Origin: Siphonodentalium dalli | Lineage: Eukaryota; Mollusca; Scaphopoda; Gadilida; Siphonodentaliidae | Direction: 5' to 3' | Length of the DNA: 64,000 nt | Assembly: GCA_032622095.1 (NCBI GenBank) | Contig: CP136067.1 | Location: 74,302,705-74,366,704 of the forward strand | Part shown: one piece after another, positions 22,791-34,610 of the stretch | Layout: each line of letters begins with the position of its first letter | Position numbering within the stretch: the first letter of the stretch is position 1 | Made by a program: the position numbers and the translations under genes | Notes under the pieces: generated by a model | The model's input: the letters and a program-made list of their open reading frames with translations, nothing else | Database searches by the model: none | What the model was told of the DNA's origin: nothing

Positions 22791-23875
22791 TTCGTAGTGG
22801 TCATTTTTCGGAAATAAAAACAACAATAATCAACCGTGGTGTCCCTGTATAATTTTTCAGAACACTTAAATGAAGTGATAATGTCATATATTAACAATAA
22901 CATGATGTTTATAGGTACCAGGGATAAAGATTAACAATCAAGTCACTTCTTTATATATGGTACCAGTATTTAGCCCTACCGATATCACTACATGTAGCTG
23001 GATAATGTCCATTGAAATTGGGACTACCAAAGGGCATGTAAGCGATCCGAGATGATGTATGTTACTCATTTCGAGAAGTAATGAACCATAATGCCCGAAA
23101 AAGTCATGTTGGTTGGCAGGCCACAATGAACGGAGCTAATCTGTGCCAGTTTTTGATGACGTTACAATATTTGGAATGCATCAATAAATATAGAGTATGT
23201 AGCTAGAGTCGTCGCTTAAACTGTTAATGTCTATTGAGTCCAATAGATGCCAAATCCTCCGAGCGGACATAAACACTTTAAGCAACAACATTATCTACAT
23301 ATTTTATTTATCCATTGCACAAAACTAGCCTGTTGTGAGGTAAATCTGTCATTTTCCTTAGTTTTACATTCGTTTTACTCGATGACGCCCTTACATTTGT
23401 CAGGTCAAGCACACTGATTGGCTTTCATGACAGGAAAATCGGAGTGCAGCTTAGAGAGAAATAGTTTGTTGGGATTTTTTAATAATTGTTCTAAGCTGGC
23501 CCTGTTGTAATAATTATAGATGTTTTAGAGTGAAAACACATATCCGTTTACGAATTTTGTATCAAATGCGGTGAATTATGGACGATAAAAACATCCCAAA
23601 GACCACAATGATGTCATTTGGGCCAATTGACAACCCTAGTTACCTGCGCAATTTGCATATACAATTACGTCATGAAACTAGTACTAACCTAATAAAGCTA
23701 CGTTGACCTAATAAAGCTACATTGATGTAATAAACATAACGTTTATTAGGCGTGCTTTTATATGTAGGCAATAGAGGTAGTGAGCGGTGGATAAACACTG
23801 TTAATGGACTAGATAACGCCCTATAAAGTGATGTGGGTGGGATTATTTGGTCGGGAGACACACAATACACTATAC

Positions 23876-23971
23876 TGTAGGCGAGTCCTCATTGTTGCCA
23901 GAATCACCTCTCTCCGCACATCTGGCTCACTGTTGTCGAACGGTTTGCACCCGAGGTCCTCCAAATCTAAG
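23876..23971 (-). CDS. Exon-like open segment, unrecognised protein
   Basis: On the minus strand, TTTCTTTCGTTGCAG is followed by 96 open nucleotides and then CA|GTATAG. The reading gives L-D-L-E-D-L-G-C-K-P-F-D-N-S-E-P-D-V-R-R-E-V then I-L-A-T-M-R-T-R-L, with the composition of a soluble helical protein. Exon phase is symmetric (2-2). It lies inside ETNK intron 2 on the opposite strand and has a decayed inverted copy 1.2 kb away, so it may be part of a mobile element, a nested gene or a processed fragment. I do not recognise the family. Confidence 0.35.
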
Positions 23972-23999
23972 CTGCAACGAAAGAAAGTGTGCATGCAGT

Positions 24000-24400
24000 C
24001 AGTAAAAAAAATACTGAAATCACATGCCGTTATTTTTCAAAGAGCCCTCAAATTACCTGCAATTTCACTATACAATTAAAGGGACTTTGGAACTTCCCAA
24101 CCATGGGACATCGGCCTCATGACACACTTCTGAAAGAGAGCCATGAAATTTTTCAATCAATAGAACAGACATAAATATCTATATCATCATGAAAATAGTG
24201 TTTACAAGAGGTACAGTCCGTTAATGTCTGACTAGTGACACAAGTGTCTGAAATGATGTACACACCATAAATGGCGGAAAACGTTGACATGTAAATTTAG
24301 TGAAATTAATTTGTCTAGTTTTCACTCCATGCCACCATGAACCCTCTGTCCATGTTTATTAGTCGCGTTTTTCGACTTATGGTTTGACAAGGGACGGTTG
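24000..24400. other. Intron 2 spacer
   Basis: Part of 24000-24190 is the inverted homologue of 22540-22690 (CATGGGACATCGGCCTCATG versus CATGAGG...ATGTC...CATG). Nothing else recognised. Confidence 0.35.
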
Positions 24401-25640
24401 GCGGGCGGCGGACCTAAAGAATGCCTTATAACTTTGACATTTGTGAACGGATTCAAAAAATATTTGGTATGGCAGTTGCTCCCAATGACTATTTACTGCC
24501 TGTAGAAAATGGGTCATGTCCAAACTTTTTTACAAGAGTTATCCATCTTAGATGGTTTTTAGTTAAGTTATTCACCGATAGCGCGATAACTCACGCAAAT
24601 ATTAACCAATTTCAACAATATTTGGTATATGAGACTCTTGCAACAATATCTCGGACGAGTTTGAAAACCAGGTTTGTCCGAATTTTTTTCTCCGGAGTTA
24701 TGGGTCTTAGTTTGTCTATTTTTAGCAAATTTATCACCGTTAGCACGATAACTCGATGAAATATTAACCGACTTCAACAATATTTGGTATATGAGTCTCC
24801 TGCAACAATATCATGGAAGAGGTCGAAAACCAGGTTTGTCCGAAATTTTCGCGGAGTTATGGGTCTTAGTTTGTCTATTTTAGTTTGTCTATTTTTAGCA
24901 ATTTTATCACCGTTAGCGCGATAACTCGATGTGATATTAACCGATTTCAACAATATTTGGTATATGAGTCTCCTGCAACAATATCTCGGACGAGTTCGAA
25001 AACCAAGTTTGTCCGATTTTGTTTTCGCTGAGTTATGGGTCTTAGTTTGATAATTTTTAGCAATTTTATTACCGTTAGCGCGATAACTCGATGAAGTCTA
25101 ATATTTGGTATATGAGTCTCCTGCAACAATATCTCGGACGAGTTCGAAAATCAGGTTTGTCCGAATTTTTTTCGCGGAGTTATGGGTCTTAGTTTGTCTA
25201 TTTTTAGCAATGTTATTACCGTTAACGCGATAACTCAATGAAATATTAACCGATTTAAACAATATTTAGTATATGAGTCTATTGCAACAATATCTCGGAC
25301 GAATTCGAAAACCTGGTCTGTCCGAATTTTTTTCCGGAGTTATGGGTCTTAGTTTGTCTATTTTAATCACAATTTTATCACCGTTAGTGCGATAACTCAA
25401 TGAAATATTAACCGATTTAAACAATATTTAGTATATGAGTCTATTGCAACAATATCTCGGACGAGTTCGAAAACCTGGTTTGTCCGAAATTTTTTTCCGG
25501 AGTTATGGGTCTTAGTTTGTCTATTTTAATCACAATGTTATCACCGTTAGTGCGATAACTCAATGAAATATTAACAGATTCAATTGATATTTGGTATATA
25601 GGTCTATTGCAATAATATACCACCGTCCAACTTTTTTTCC
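24400..25640. repeat. Tandem array, about seven units of 160-175 bp
   Basis: Units contain AACAATATTTGGTATATGAG, ATCTCGGACGAGTTCGAAAA, CCAGGTTTGTCCGAATTTTT, GTTATGGGTCTTAGTTTGTC and ACCGTTAGCGCGATAACTC in fixed order. The first and last units are the most diverged. Flanks carry TTTTCGACTTATGG (24369) and TTGGTTCGACTGCC (25669). Another tandem-core element of intron 2. Confidence 0.85.
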
Positions 25641-25923
25641 CGGAGTTGTGCACCTTATTGGCAGAAGTTTGGTTCGACTGCCAAAAAACTCGACAAAAGC
25701 ATCTTAGATGCGTACCCCTTGTTCCCACTGCAATTAGATGCTGTTCCTCAACCTGTGAAACACTCCAAATTTTGAGCAAATGGTTCAATGGACATCGACA
25801 GGATATCAGGGATAAGAATTTTGGTTTTCAACAAACCTGGACATTCAGTGTCGGATATTTGTGTTCAGATTCTAAGAGATGGTTTACCTAACATGATACA
25901 GCGATATTTAGGGGATATTATTA

Positions 25924-26064
25924 GTTATCTTCGGCAACATCGGGGGTACATGGAGATTTAATACCTGGATGTCGATTTTGAACCCCGAGGCGGATCCGAG
26001 GGGTTCAAAAAGAGACATCCAGGTATTAAATCTCCATGTACCCCACGATGTTGCCGAAGATAAC
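25924..26064. repeat. Long near-perfect hairpin, 141 bp
   Basis: The left arm GTTATCTTCGGCAACATCG.. at 25924 pairs with ..CGATGTTGCCGAAGATAAC ending at 26064. The pairing continues through GGTACATGGAGATTTAATAC and CCTGGATGTC, giving arms of about 51 bp with one or two mismatches and a loop containing CCCCGAGG/CCGAGGGG, which can pair further. A fold-back element or a former transposon end is likely. Downstream, TTTTGTCCCCACA (26067) and TGTGGGGACAAGG (26389) form another, spaced inverted pair. Confidence 0.85.
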
Positions 26065-28255
26065 GATTTTGTCCCCACAAAATAACCATGTCTCCTTAAT
26101 TTAAGTGTGTTTTTCATAGGTTTTCCGGTTAATTCACACCAATAAGAATAATTCAGTTGGTGACCTAAGGATTCGGCGTCATGTGACGTCAAATTTGGCG
26201 TGCGAGAGCAAAGTCACGATTGGTGGAAACTGCCAGTTCAAGGGTCATTCATATACCCCCGATGTTTCACGTGCTCATATACCCCCGATGTTTGGCGCAC
26301 GTTCTCTTATACCCTGCTGTCAAGGGTGACGGGGGACATGGTGATTTAAACGTGGGGTTGTAGCCAATCAGATTGCTAGTTACAACCGGATGTGGGGACA
26401 AGGTGAATTATCGACACATTGTTACTGTATGGCTACTAACAGGTCATGATTGTTTGGCATTGTTGTTTTGGACAAGTTTTTAAAACTGTAATATTGGTTC
26501 GAAGCAAAATTGTTTAAATAATAAGAGCCAAACAAGTTTGAAATGTGATGAAAATGTTGGGTCAAGTTTCCAAGTTGTAAAAATAGAAAGGGATATCCGA
26601 CCAGTTCTTGTTTTATCATAACCGTACACATTCTCTGGTCATTATAAATATGTCAAACAGATACCAACAACGCAAAAATACAGTCAGAGGCCTCTATTAT
26701 CTTACCAAAGATGGAGAAAAAATATACATCAAGACTCGGAGTAGTCTCTTCTACTTTTCTCAACCTTTGGACACTTTTTATAACCGGATATTAGTGTCAC
26801 TGTGACAGACAGGAGACACCTCACAATTTGTATAGAAATGAAAAATGTGAGGGGGGAGGCAGGGTGCAACAAAATCGAAAACTAAGTGTCTTTTAAAAAT
26901 TGGCTCACGGCCTATGTAGTTTTGGTGACTCAACAGATGCAACAGGCTGCATATTATCAGTGGCAATACAAACCATTCTACATTTACTTTAGTGAAATAC
27001 TGTATTTTGAAGCATAACTAGATCATCTATTGCATGAATTAGATTACTGATAGTTACAGTTGGTCAGACGCGAATCTCTTGTCTTCCATTAGTAGCACTT
27101 GATGGCCATTATAAATATTCTCCATAGGGTTCAGTGTTATATTTTGGTAGCCAGTGAGAATAATCTGATCACATCCATATTTTTCTAATTTACATCTGAG
27201 TTTCATACGTAGTACTTTTGAGAAATTTAAATTCGCATATAATTATATGCAAAATGGAGTCATTTATCCAAAATAGGAGAATCTCCATAGGGTTCAATGT
27301 AAAAAATTTATCGCAACTGTAGTCCCCAAAAATCAACAGACCACAAAAAAATATATATATATATTATCTGACGTTCATACTTAGCAGTTGTGACAACATT
27401 TCAAATCGCACCGATCATCATACGCAAATTGACACCATCTATCATTTTTTTTTAAATACGAAAAATGCTCTCTAAATTATGTTGACCCCGTTTTAGGCAG
27501 ACCGTTTAAAATTCTGTGGAAACAGGTTAATCCTGAATATAGACCCACTAGGCATAATCTGGTTTCAGATCGGTTTTATCAAGCAAAAAATGTGATATGA
27601 ATTATTGGAATCTGACTATTTGTCAAATGCATCACTAAATATTGTTTTTGGGGAGGGTTATGTTTTTGTCACATATTCACACTATGTATCGCACAATGAT
27701 ACAACCACTGATAGCAGATGTGCCACGGGTAAAATAATCTATACATAGTGTGACAAAATACGATAACAGAGGTGAAACAGACACATTTAGCCGATTCATC
27801 TTAATGAATTATGTCACAGCTAGCACAAATGTCAAACGATTATCTGGCAACATTTTACCATTTTTAATATCACTGACATGTAAATTGTTTAACAAATCAA
27901 AGGAAGAAAAACTCAAGTTGAAAATAAATTAAGAACCTTATAGACTGATGAACATCACGGGTAATAACCCAAAAATGCATAAAAATAAGGATGGGTAGCA
28001 TGAGGAAAATGCGAACAAAAATTATTTTCCCAGATTCACCCACAATTAGAATATTGGCTATATTAATATGGTTGTTGCTGAATTCCCCTTTCTTGTGAAA
28101 CCTCGGCTAACGAGAGCCCACTATTTATTCAGAGTCTGAGGGAAGTCAGTTGGTATTAGGTATTTGTGCTGAAGAGAAAACATGAAAAAGTGAGACCAAC
28201 TTGCAGCTATACACCTTGGTATGCAAAAACAATAACATGATCCATTCAATTTTAG
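26065..28255. other. Intron 2 distal part
   Basis: No gene recognised. Holds a doubled CATATACCCCCGATGTTT (26250, 26276), a repeated CTCCATAGGGTTCA (27120, 27287) and a spaced inverted pair around 27676 and 27741 (CACACTATGTAT / ATACATAGTGTG). The rest looks single-copy. Confidence 0.4.
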
Positions 28256-28401
28256 GTATAAGAAGTTGATTGGCAAGACAAAATCAGACCTACAGGATGA
28301 AGCTGGCCGATTAGAAGACCACCTGTCAAACCTAGACTCTCCTGTCGTACTATGTCACAATGATCTCTTACTTGCCAATATCATTTATAATGAAAAAACA
28401 G
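28256..28401 (+). CDS. ETNK: Ethanolamine kinase catalytic-loop exon
   Basis: A 146-nt exon encoding residues 136-184 and the first base of codon 185. It carries the catalytic loop V-V-L-C-H-N-D-L-L-L-A-N-I-I-Y-N-E, with Asp172 as the predicted catalytic base and Asn177 as a Mg-coordinating residue; both are intact. Before the loop is the amphipathic stretch L-E-D-H-L-S-N-L-D-S-P typical of ETNKs. The acceptor is CAATTTTAG ending at 28255 and the donor is G|GTAAAT. Skipping this exon would break frame (146 is not a multiple of three), so it is needed in any productive transcript. Confidence 0.96.
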
Positions 28402-29111
28402 GTAAATATATGTACCAGTTGTTTAATAAATATGAAGGGGAATGCACATCTGTATTTAACTAGAGCCAGTATTATAAACACATTTATTCCAGTGTCCCAT
28501 TTTAAAAATCTAGTGTTATTTAAAAACTAAACCACATTGCTTATATATTGATACCATAATTCGAGAAACATGACATCTGTTCTTGATAGAAATGTAAATA
28601 TCCATTACTCCATACTAATTAAAACAAATGACATCATATCTTGCTAAATTGAATACAACATTTATGGTGATATAAACAGTCAGTGTAAATCAAAATCTTT
28701 CTCTCTATTCTTAATAACACCCCATTGTTGCCATCATTTTAAAGCTATTACAAAATATGAAGTAATTCACATCTAGGGGTCTCAGTATGTGCATCGTCAA
28801 AGACACAATGTTCTATTTAGTTTTTATACAACCATTTTGAAAAAAACAACGTATTACGTTATTGGTTCATCCATCATACTGTCTGTCCATCCGTCTGTCT
28901 GTCTATTCCAAACATTCGACAACTTTTCTAGTCCATAAGTGAACGAATACATTAGTTTTTACCTTCGAAATCCGAACATGGAAATCGACACCAACCGAGC
29001 GTACGTGCTGTAGATTTGACATACTTGATGCTGAGCTCTTATTGGCTTTGATGAAAACTGGGGATCCTTTATAAGTTTAAATCTCTGGTCTACATTATAC
29101 TCTTAGTGGTT
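28402..29111. other. Intron 3 proximal part with a truncated pearl-like head
   Basis: At 28825-28930, TTTTTATACAACCATTTTGA followed by a CTGTCCATCCGTCTGTCTGT microsatellite resembles the head of the element at 21306, but no core units follow. Otherwise nothing recognised. Confidence 0.5.
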
Positions 29112-29119
29112 GTTTTCGT

Positions 29120-29977
29120 CAGGGACCAGCCGAGAGGGCGGCGTGGGCGAAGAAGTCGCCCTAGCGCCGTCCGCTTCGCCTTATTTTTGCAGTCGGGCGA
29201 AGTTCAAGTCGCCCTGAAATTTCCAAAGTTGACTGCCGAAAATCGGCAAAATGCCCCAAATAATTTATGATAATTACTTGGTTTACAACTGTCAACTGTG
29301 ATTGCACACAATACTCCACTATCAGGGTGTTATAAAACAATTAACACCTGTATTGCTCCAATCTGGAAGCATGTTGACAACCAAGTCTGATTACTGGCAG
29401 CTGTGAAAACATTGTCAGGCCTTAAGTGTTAATCTGGTTGTTGTGATTTTTAGATTACCGTATTTACCACACCTTACAATGAAGATTACAACTCACAGCT
29501 CTCACAGTGTGTCAGAAGAAATTTTAAAACAATTCATTTGTGAAGCATATTAAAATTTCAAACGGGATTACTAATAGAGCTCAGTAAAAGTGTTCAGTAT
29601 TTCGTTTCGTTTCGGTTTGATAAATATTGTTGGCATTTTTAAAAACCCGAAAAATATGAAATAAAATCCTGTCATTCTCCCACAATTACGATATAAAATG
29701 CTGCTATCATCTCACAATTATGTTTGGGTATTATTAATAGTTATTAGGGTCGTGAAGTGAACATAAAGACTCCATATTTCAACCATTGTTTCATAAGTTT
29801 AATTGACATATTACATCTCTCCTATTTTCGTTCTATAGAGACTCCTGTCGTAGTACTGTCTACTGATCAATTTAATTTTTGTAGACTCACTTCGCCCTAT
29901 AGAACGGCCACTTCGCCTTATGTTTATAGTAGGGCGAAGTCATTTCGCCCTGAAAATCTGGTCTAGGCTTGTCCCTG
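29120..29977. mobile_element. hAT-type MITE, 858 bp, exact 8-bp duplication
   Basis: Termini CAGGGACCAGCC (left) and, in reverse complement, CAGGGACAAGCC (right). GTTTTCGT is directly repeated at 29112-29119 and 29978-29985. Subterminal TTCGCCCT / GGGCGAAG motifs occur several times within 110 bp of each end, as expected for hAT transposase binding regions. No transposase frame, so non-autonomous. Confidence 0.9.
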
Positions 29978-29985
29978 GTTTTCGT

Positions 29986-31440
29986 GATGGCTCATACAGG
30001 TTGATTAAAACTATTGGTGACAATTAATACACTGCCATCGTGTACTTTTAGCGACCTTCATTAGTGTTTTGTTTGGACAGTGGTCGTAAAAATAAGTGTC
30101 TACCTCAGCTCAATGATTGATGTAAAAACATAGTGTCAGTGCTCTATTCTCTGTGAAGTCACCATTGTTTACTTATTGTGTGAAATAAGCACAGTTATCT
30201 AATATGACACCTGCTGTTATAATCTGGTTCAAAGCGTTCGTCGAACAAAGTCAAGCTAATAAAATCCAGCAGTACGCATATTCAACAGTAAAAAACTACA
30301 ACACATGTGCTACATTGTCAGCAACATTTTCGATCACCGTATTATCATTTCCATGTTTCCTGTCTTTTCTATATACATGTATTATGTCTTAATATACCAA
30401 GTTTTTAATTCTTATTATACCATGCTTTATCTATGTTATTTATATTTCATTCGGTACTTTATTGAATGAAGTTAAATTCAATAATGAGTTGGTTGTGCTT
30501 CAACAACTCAAACTATTGGAAAATCAGCCAACGTATATCTGAAATGTTTCGGAATATTTACATAAGCCCTCGGGATTCTTTCTGAGTTTACTTTCATTTC
30601 GTGTATCATGATTGGAAAACAACACCGCATGCTGTTCAGAAAGTTTCTGTATCGGGATTACTCCGGACTTTTATCGAGATTTTATGTTTTATAGGCCTAT
30701 CTTTATTATTGATTTAATAGTTTCCTGATATGAGAAATCATCGGTATAATAGTTTTACAGTATCGGGGAACACTTGTCGTAGAGTTATTATATATACAGG
30801 GGTACAATATCGTATTTTACCTGGACAATACACCCCATCCATCAGGAAATCTTCAAAATCAAGTCGCAGGGAGCATACCCAAATATTTATGCCGTTGTAC
30901 CACGCTTAATCGGCACTGCTCTCCGACCATTTCTGGAGATTTTACATTCCACTACCGGTATCCAAATGGCAAATGCAAAAGATTTGTATTTATTTGCGAC
31001 GACACAATGCATGCAGATAAACTGCAGATCTAGATAGACTGGTAGGCAGTGTTAATATGGGATGTCGATCGTACGTTCTATATTTTGCCCGATTCCAGGA
31101 ATTGGGGTCATCCATGTTCACTTTTCTGGGAACAACACATGTGACATAGGCATTACATGGTCATTGGGGGGTCCTAGATCGATCATGCCATGCTTCTCTA
31201 CTCTGGCTAATGTGCCCGTAGTGGCTTTAGTCAAGAGTATAGAGATTCGTGACATGACATATGGGGGTCCCTCTTTATATGTAAGCTATACTTTATATTA
31301 ACAATTTAGTAGTAATTCCGTAGTTTTTTCATGAATCCTAATATGGTAAGTAAAGTGCATCGACTACAGACCTGTGAAAATATGAATGGAAAATTCCTTG
31401 GCGAATCTCCCTATTTCAGTCTCAAGCTGCACACACTAAG
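29986..31440. other. Intron 3, unassigned stretch
   Basis: AT-rich single-copy-looking DNA; no exon, RNA gene or repeat boundary recognised. Confidence 0.4.
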
Positions 31441-32895
31441 ACTCATTAGAGATTAGAGATGCATATATATGAAATTGGTGAAAATTGGCGAGTATACAAA
31501 TTCGTATCAAATTTAAGGTCCCCATATCTCTCACCCATAGGCATAGGGCACAAATTTGGTGTATCTAAACGACACGATAAGATTCCTTATATCACAGAGA
31601 AGAATATGTATCAATCTGGTGGAAATCGGCACTTAACATATAGATATAATTTGTTGTGTCCCTCTCATCTCTATACACCACTGACTCGAATGGCCCAACT
31701 TATGACATCCTTAAACCACAGGATTATACTCCTGATATCATGGAGATGATTGTTTATAAGTTTGGTGATAATCGGCGACTAAACAATTTTTTTTATCAAA
31801 TTTGGTGTCAATCCACACCCCCATCTCTCAAACAAACAGCACCACTATGGCGTCTTTAAATCACATGATTAGATTCCTCGTATCTTGGATAAGAACGTGT
31901 ATCAATTTGGTGGAAATTGGCGCAAAAAAATTGTGCATCAATTTTGGTGCCCCTGTCCCTTTCAATGCAACTCTGACTCGAATGAGGCCACATTTGACAG
32001 ATATAAGCAACACCATTAGACTCCTCATACCATGGGGATGATTTTGTATAAGAGTGGTGGCAATCGGCGACTAAACCATTATTATCAAATTTAGTGCCCA
32101 CCCCCTCCCAATCTCTCAACCAAAAGACAAAAATTTGGCGTTGTTAAAGCGCACAATTTGATTCCTTGTATAATGGAGAAGAATATATATATCAATTTGG
32201 TGGAGATCGGCGCTAAAATTAGTTTTTCAATTTTGGTGCCCGTCTCCCCTTCCGTGCATCCCTGAATCGAACGATGCCACTTATAAACCACACCGTTGTT
32301 TTTTTCATATAATGGGTTTGGCGTTGTTAAAGCGCACAATTTGATTCTTTGTATAATGGAGAAGAATATATATCAATTTGGTGGAGATCGGCGTTAAAAT
32401 TAGTTTTTCAATTTTGGTGCCCCTCTCCCCTTCCGTGCATCCCTCACTCGAACGGCGCCACTTTTAAACCACACCATTGGTTTTTTCATATCATGGGGAT
32501 GATTAATATATATAAGTTTGGTGGAAATTGGCGACAGAAAAAAAATCAATTTTGGTGCCCCTGTCCCTTTCAATGCAACTCTGACTCGAATGAGGCCACA
32601 TTTGACAGATATAAGCAACACCATTAGACTCCTCATACCATGGGGATGATTTTGTATATTAAAGAGTGGTGGCAATCGGCGACTAAACCATTATTATCAA
32701 ATTTAGTGCCCACCCCCTCCCAATCTCTCAACCAAAAGACAAAAATTTGGCGTTGTTAAAGCGCACAATTTGATTCCTTGTATAATGGAGAAGAATATAT
32801 ATATCAATTTGGTGGAGATCGGCGCTAAAATTAGTTTTTCAATTTTGGTGCCCGTCTCCCCTTCCGTGCATCCCTGACTCGAACGACGCCACTTA
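31441..32895. repeat. Complex tandem array, plus orientation
   Basis: Diverged units of about 100-135 bp carry (A/T)ATCAATTTGGTGGA(A/G)AT(C/T)GGCG, CAATTTTGGTGCCC and AACCACACCATT. A higher-order repeat of about 603 bp is visible (32091 onward repeated from 32694). The whole region is the reverse complement of 37.9-39.18 kb and of 40.8-42.6 kb with very few differences: the 96-codon frame at 31459 reappears with no change at 42287 (minus) and with two changes at 38859 (minus). Confidence 0.9.
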
Positions 32896-33164
32896 TATAT
32901 AATGCTTGCACACGCCATGTTATGCTGGCGACATTGCAAAAAACGCTGTCTCAGGCGGTGTGGTGCAGCGCATACCGCACGTTTTTGTCTGCAGTTGTTC
33001 AGCAGATTCCGCCGTTTGCAGTGACGGTATAGAACGAAGACACCAGACACACAGCAGTTTTCAGTCTAGGTCAGTTTTGGACTGTGATTGTGCATCGCTT
33101 CACCATGCAGTCAATTTAAACAAAAATATGTGAATAACAATGAAACCATGATATCAACGGAAAC
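32896..33164. other. GC-richer spacer interrupted by a hAT MITE
   Basis: Between the array and the hAT element at 33165; resumes at 34097 after it. No recognised protein. Contains CATGTTATGCTGGCGACATT and a single AACGGAAAC that became the target duplication. Confidence 0.4.
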
Positions 33165-34088
33165 TAGTGATGCGGACCGGACCGCTTTGGACCGGTCTGG
33201 TCCGCGGTCCAGGGGTGGACCGCGGTCCAGTCCGGACCGGGTGTCACTGGACCGGACCGCTTTTTGTCGCCGGTCCAGTACTCTCCGGTCCGGTCCACTA
33301 TTTTACTTCAGTTATAATAAACTATAGCGAATATTATTGCGTATTTGCCGTCCTATCAATTAGCAATGATGTATTGACACATTCAAGTGGTTAATATCTA
33401 TTAAACGTGTGATGCCACGAAAACAATGTATAGATGTACTGTGTACATGTCAATTTCCTTATAATGAAAGACAAGACAGTCACATTAATCCCATAGTAGT
33501 TGTACTTAGGTATATAACTGTAATTGTCAGGCCTATACAATCAGCCATCACAATCTCCAAGACTCCAATATTAATGAAGTAGTCATATTAGTACACATTT
33601 GTATAATTGTCATCAGTATAGTTATTTTGTTTAAATTTCAATTTAATGAAAATATGTATGATACGAATCATGCATACGATCAGTTGAGTGCCATGTTAGA
33701 TTGGTTATGACACATTCTGGCCCTAGCTTTTTATCTGTCCAATACATTTAATTAGTGCATGCATGTTCGCATTACTAGAAATACTATTATCGTGCATCGT
33801 TCCCAGTATATCCCACCAGAGACAGACAATGATGCATACAATCGGCAAACAATGTAAGTTTTAACATATATCTATTCATTGCAATGCACTGAACTCAGTA
33901 ACCTTATAGTTTGTACTATACAGAGTAAAAACTTTGAGAAAACAGAGAATTCATTAACATATAGCCTATTTTAGGTGGACCGGACCGTTTTGGACTGGTC
34001 CAGGCATGTGTACCGGACCGGAATGGACTGGACTGGACCGCCTTGGCAGTGGACCGGACCACCCAAGGTGGTCCGGTCCGCATCACTA
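33165..34088. mobile_element. hAT-type MITE, 924 bp, exact 8-bp duplication
   Basis: Perfect inverted ends TAGTGATGCGGACCGGACC on both sides, and ACGGAAAC duplicated at 33157-33164 and 34089-34096. Dense GGACCGGACC / GGTCCGGTCC subterminal repeats span about 150 bp at the left and 115 bp at the right. TAGTGATG-type ends plus 8-bp duplications are characteristic of hAT. No transposase. Confidence 0.92.
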
Positions 34089-34450
34089 ACGGAAACATAC
34101 GAGTAACTGCAGAAAATGCCGTTGCCACAGAAAAACATGCGGCAAGCTGTGTGGAAGGGCCTTAAAAAGTATGGATTAATATCTTGCAAATTTTTTAGTT
34201 GCTCTAATCCTGTCAAATCATTTTGTAAAAATGCCTTAAGTTGCAAGGACCTAGAATGTCAAATTCTCAAATGAAAAGACATAGTTTTGTTAATACCGGA
34301 TTGTAATTGCTGTGATATTTATGGTGAAGCAAAAAATGTAGATTTCTCTTGTTTTTCGTGTATTTTATTTATTCTCATGCAAATATGTGATGTTGCCACA
34401 AGTATCATGTTGCAAGTTTGTAAGTAAATCAATATACTTGTATCTTTCAG

Positions 34451-34534
34451 AAACAACTTCCTTCATAGACTATGAGTATGCCTTCCCTAATCATCTTGCC
34501 TATGATATTGGAGACCACTTCACAGAATATGCTG
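34451..34534 (+). CDS. ETNK: Ethanolamine kinase metal-binding exon (84 nt, symmetric)
   Basis: An 84-nt exon completing codon 185 and encoding residues 186-212. It reads F-I-D-Y-E-Y then N-H-L-A-Y-D-I-G-D-H-F-T-E-Y-A-G. Asp191 in I-D-Y-E-Y is the second metal-binding Asp of the choline/ethanolamine kinase fold, and the D-I-G-(N/D)-H-F-x-E signature follows. The acceptor is ATCTTTCAG and the donor is GCTG|GTGAGT, a strong site. Phase is 1-1 and length a multiple of three, so skipping would delete 28 residues without a frameshift and should abolish catalysis. A transposon end lies 76 nt past the exon (34611), and oppositely oriented repeat arrays flank it at 31.4-32.9 kb and 37.7-43.4 kb. Confidence 0.96.
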
Positions 34535-34610
34535 GTGAGTTTAGCTTACCAGAGAAAATTTTGTCAAATCTTCTTTTGTTATCAATGCACACCAATCTTG
34601 CACATTGGCA

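Noticed and set aside
31459..31749. 96-codon frame repeated at 38859 and 42287
   Set aside because: It follows a tandem noncoding array in every copy and other frames are equally conserved; no protein motif. Treated as a repeat shadow.
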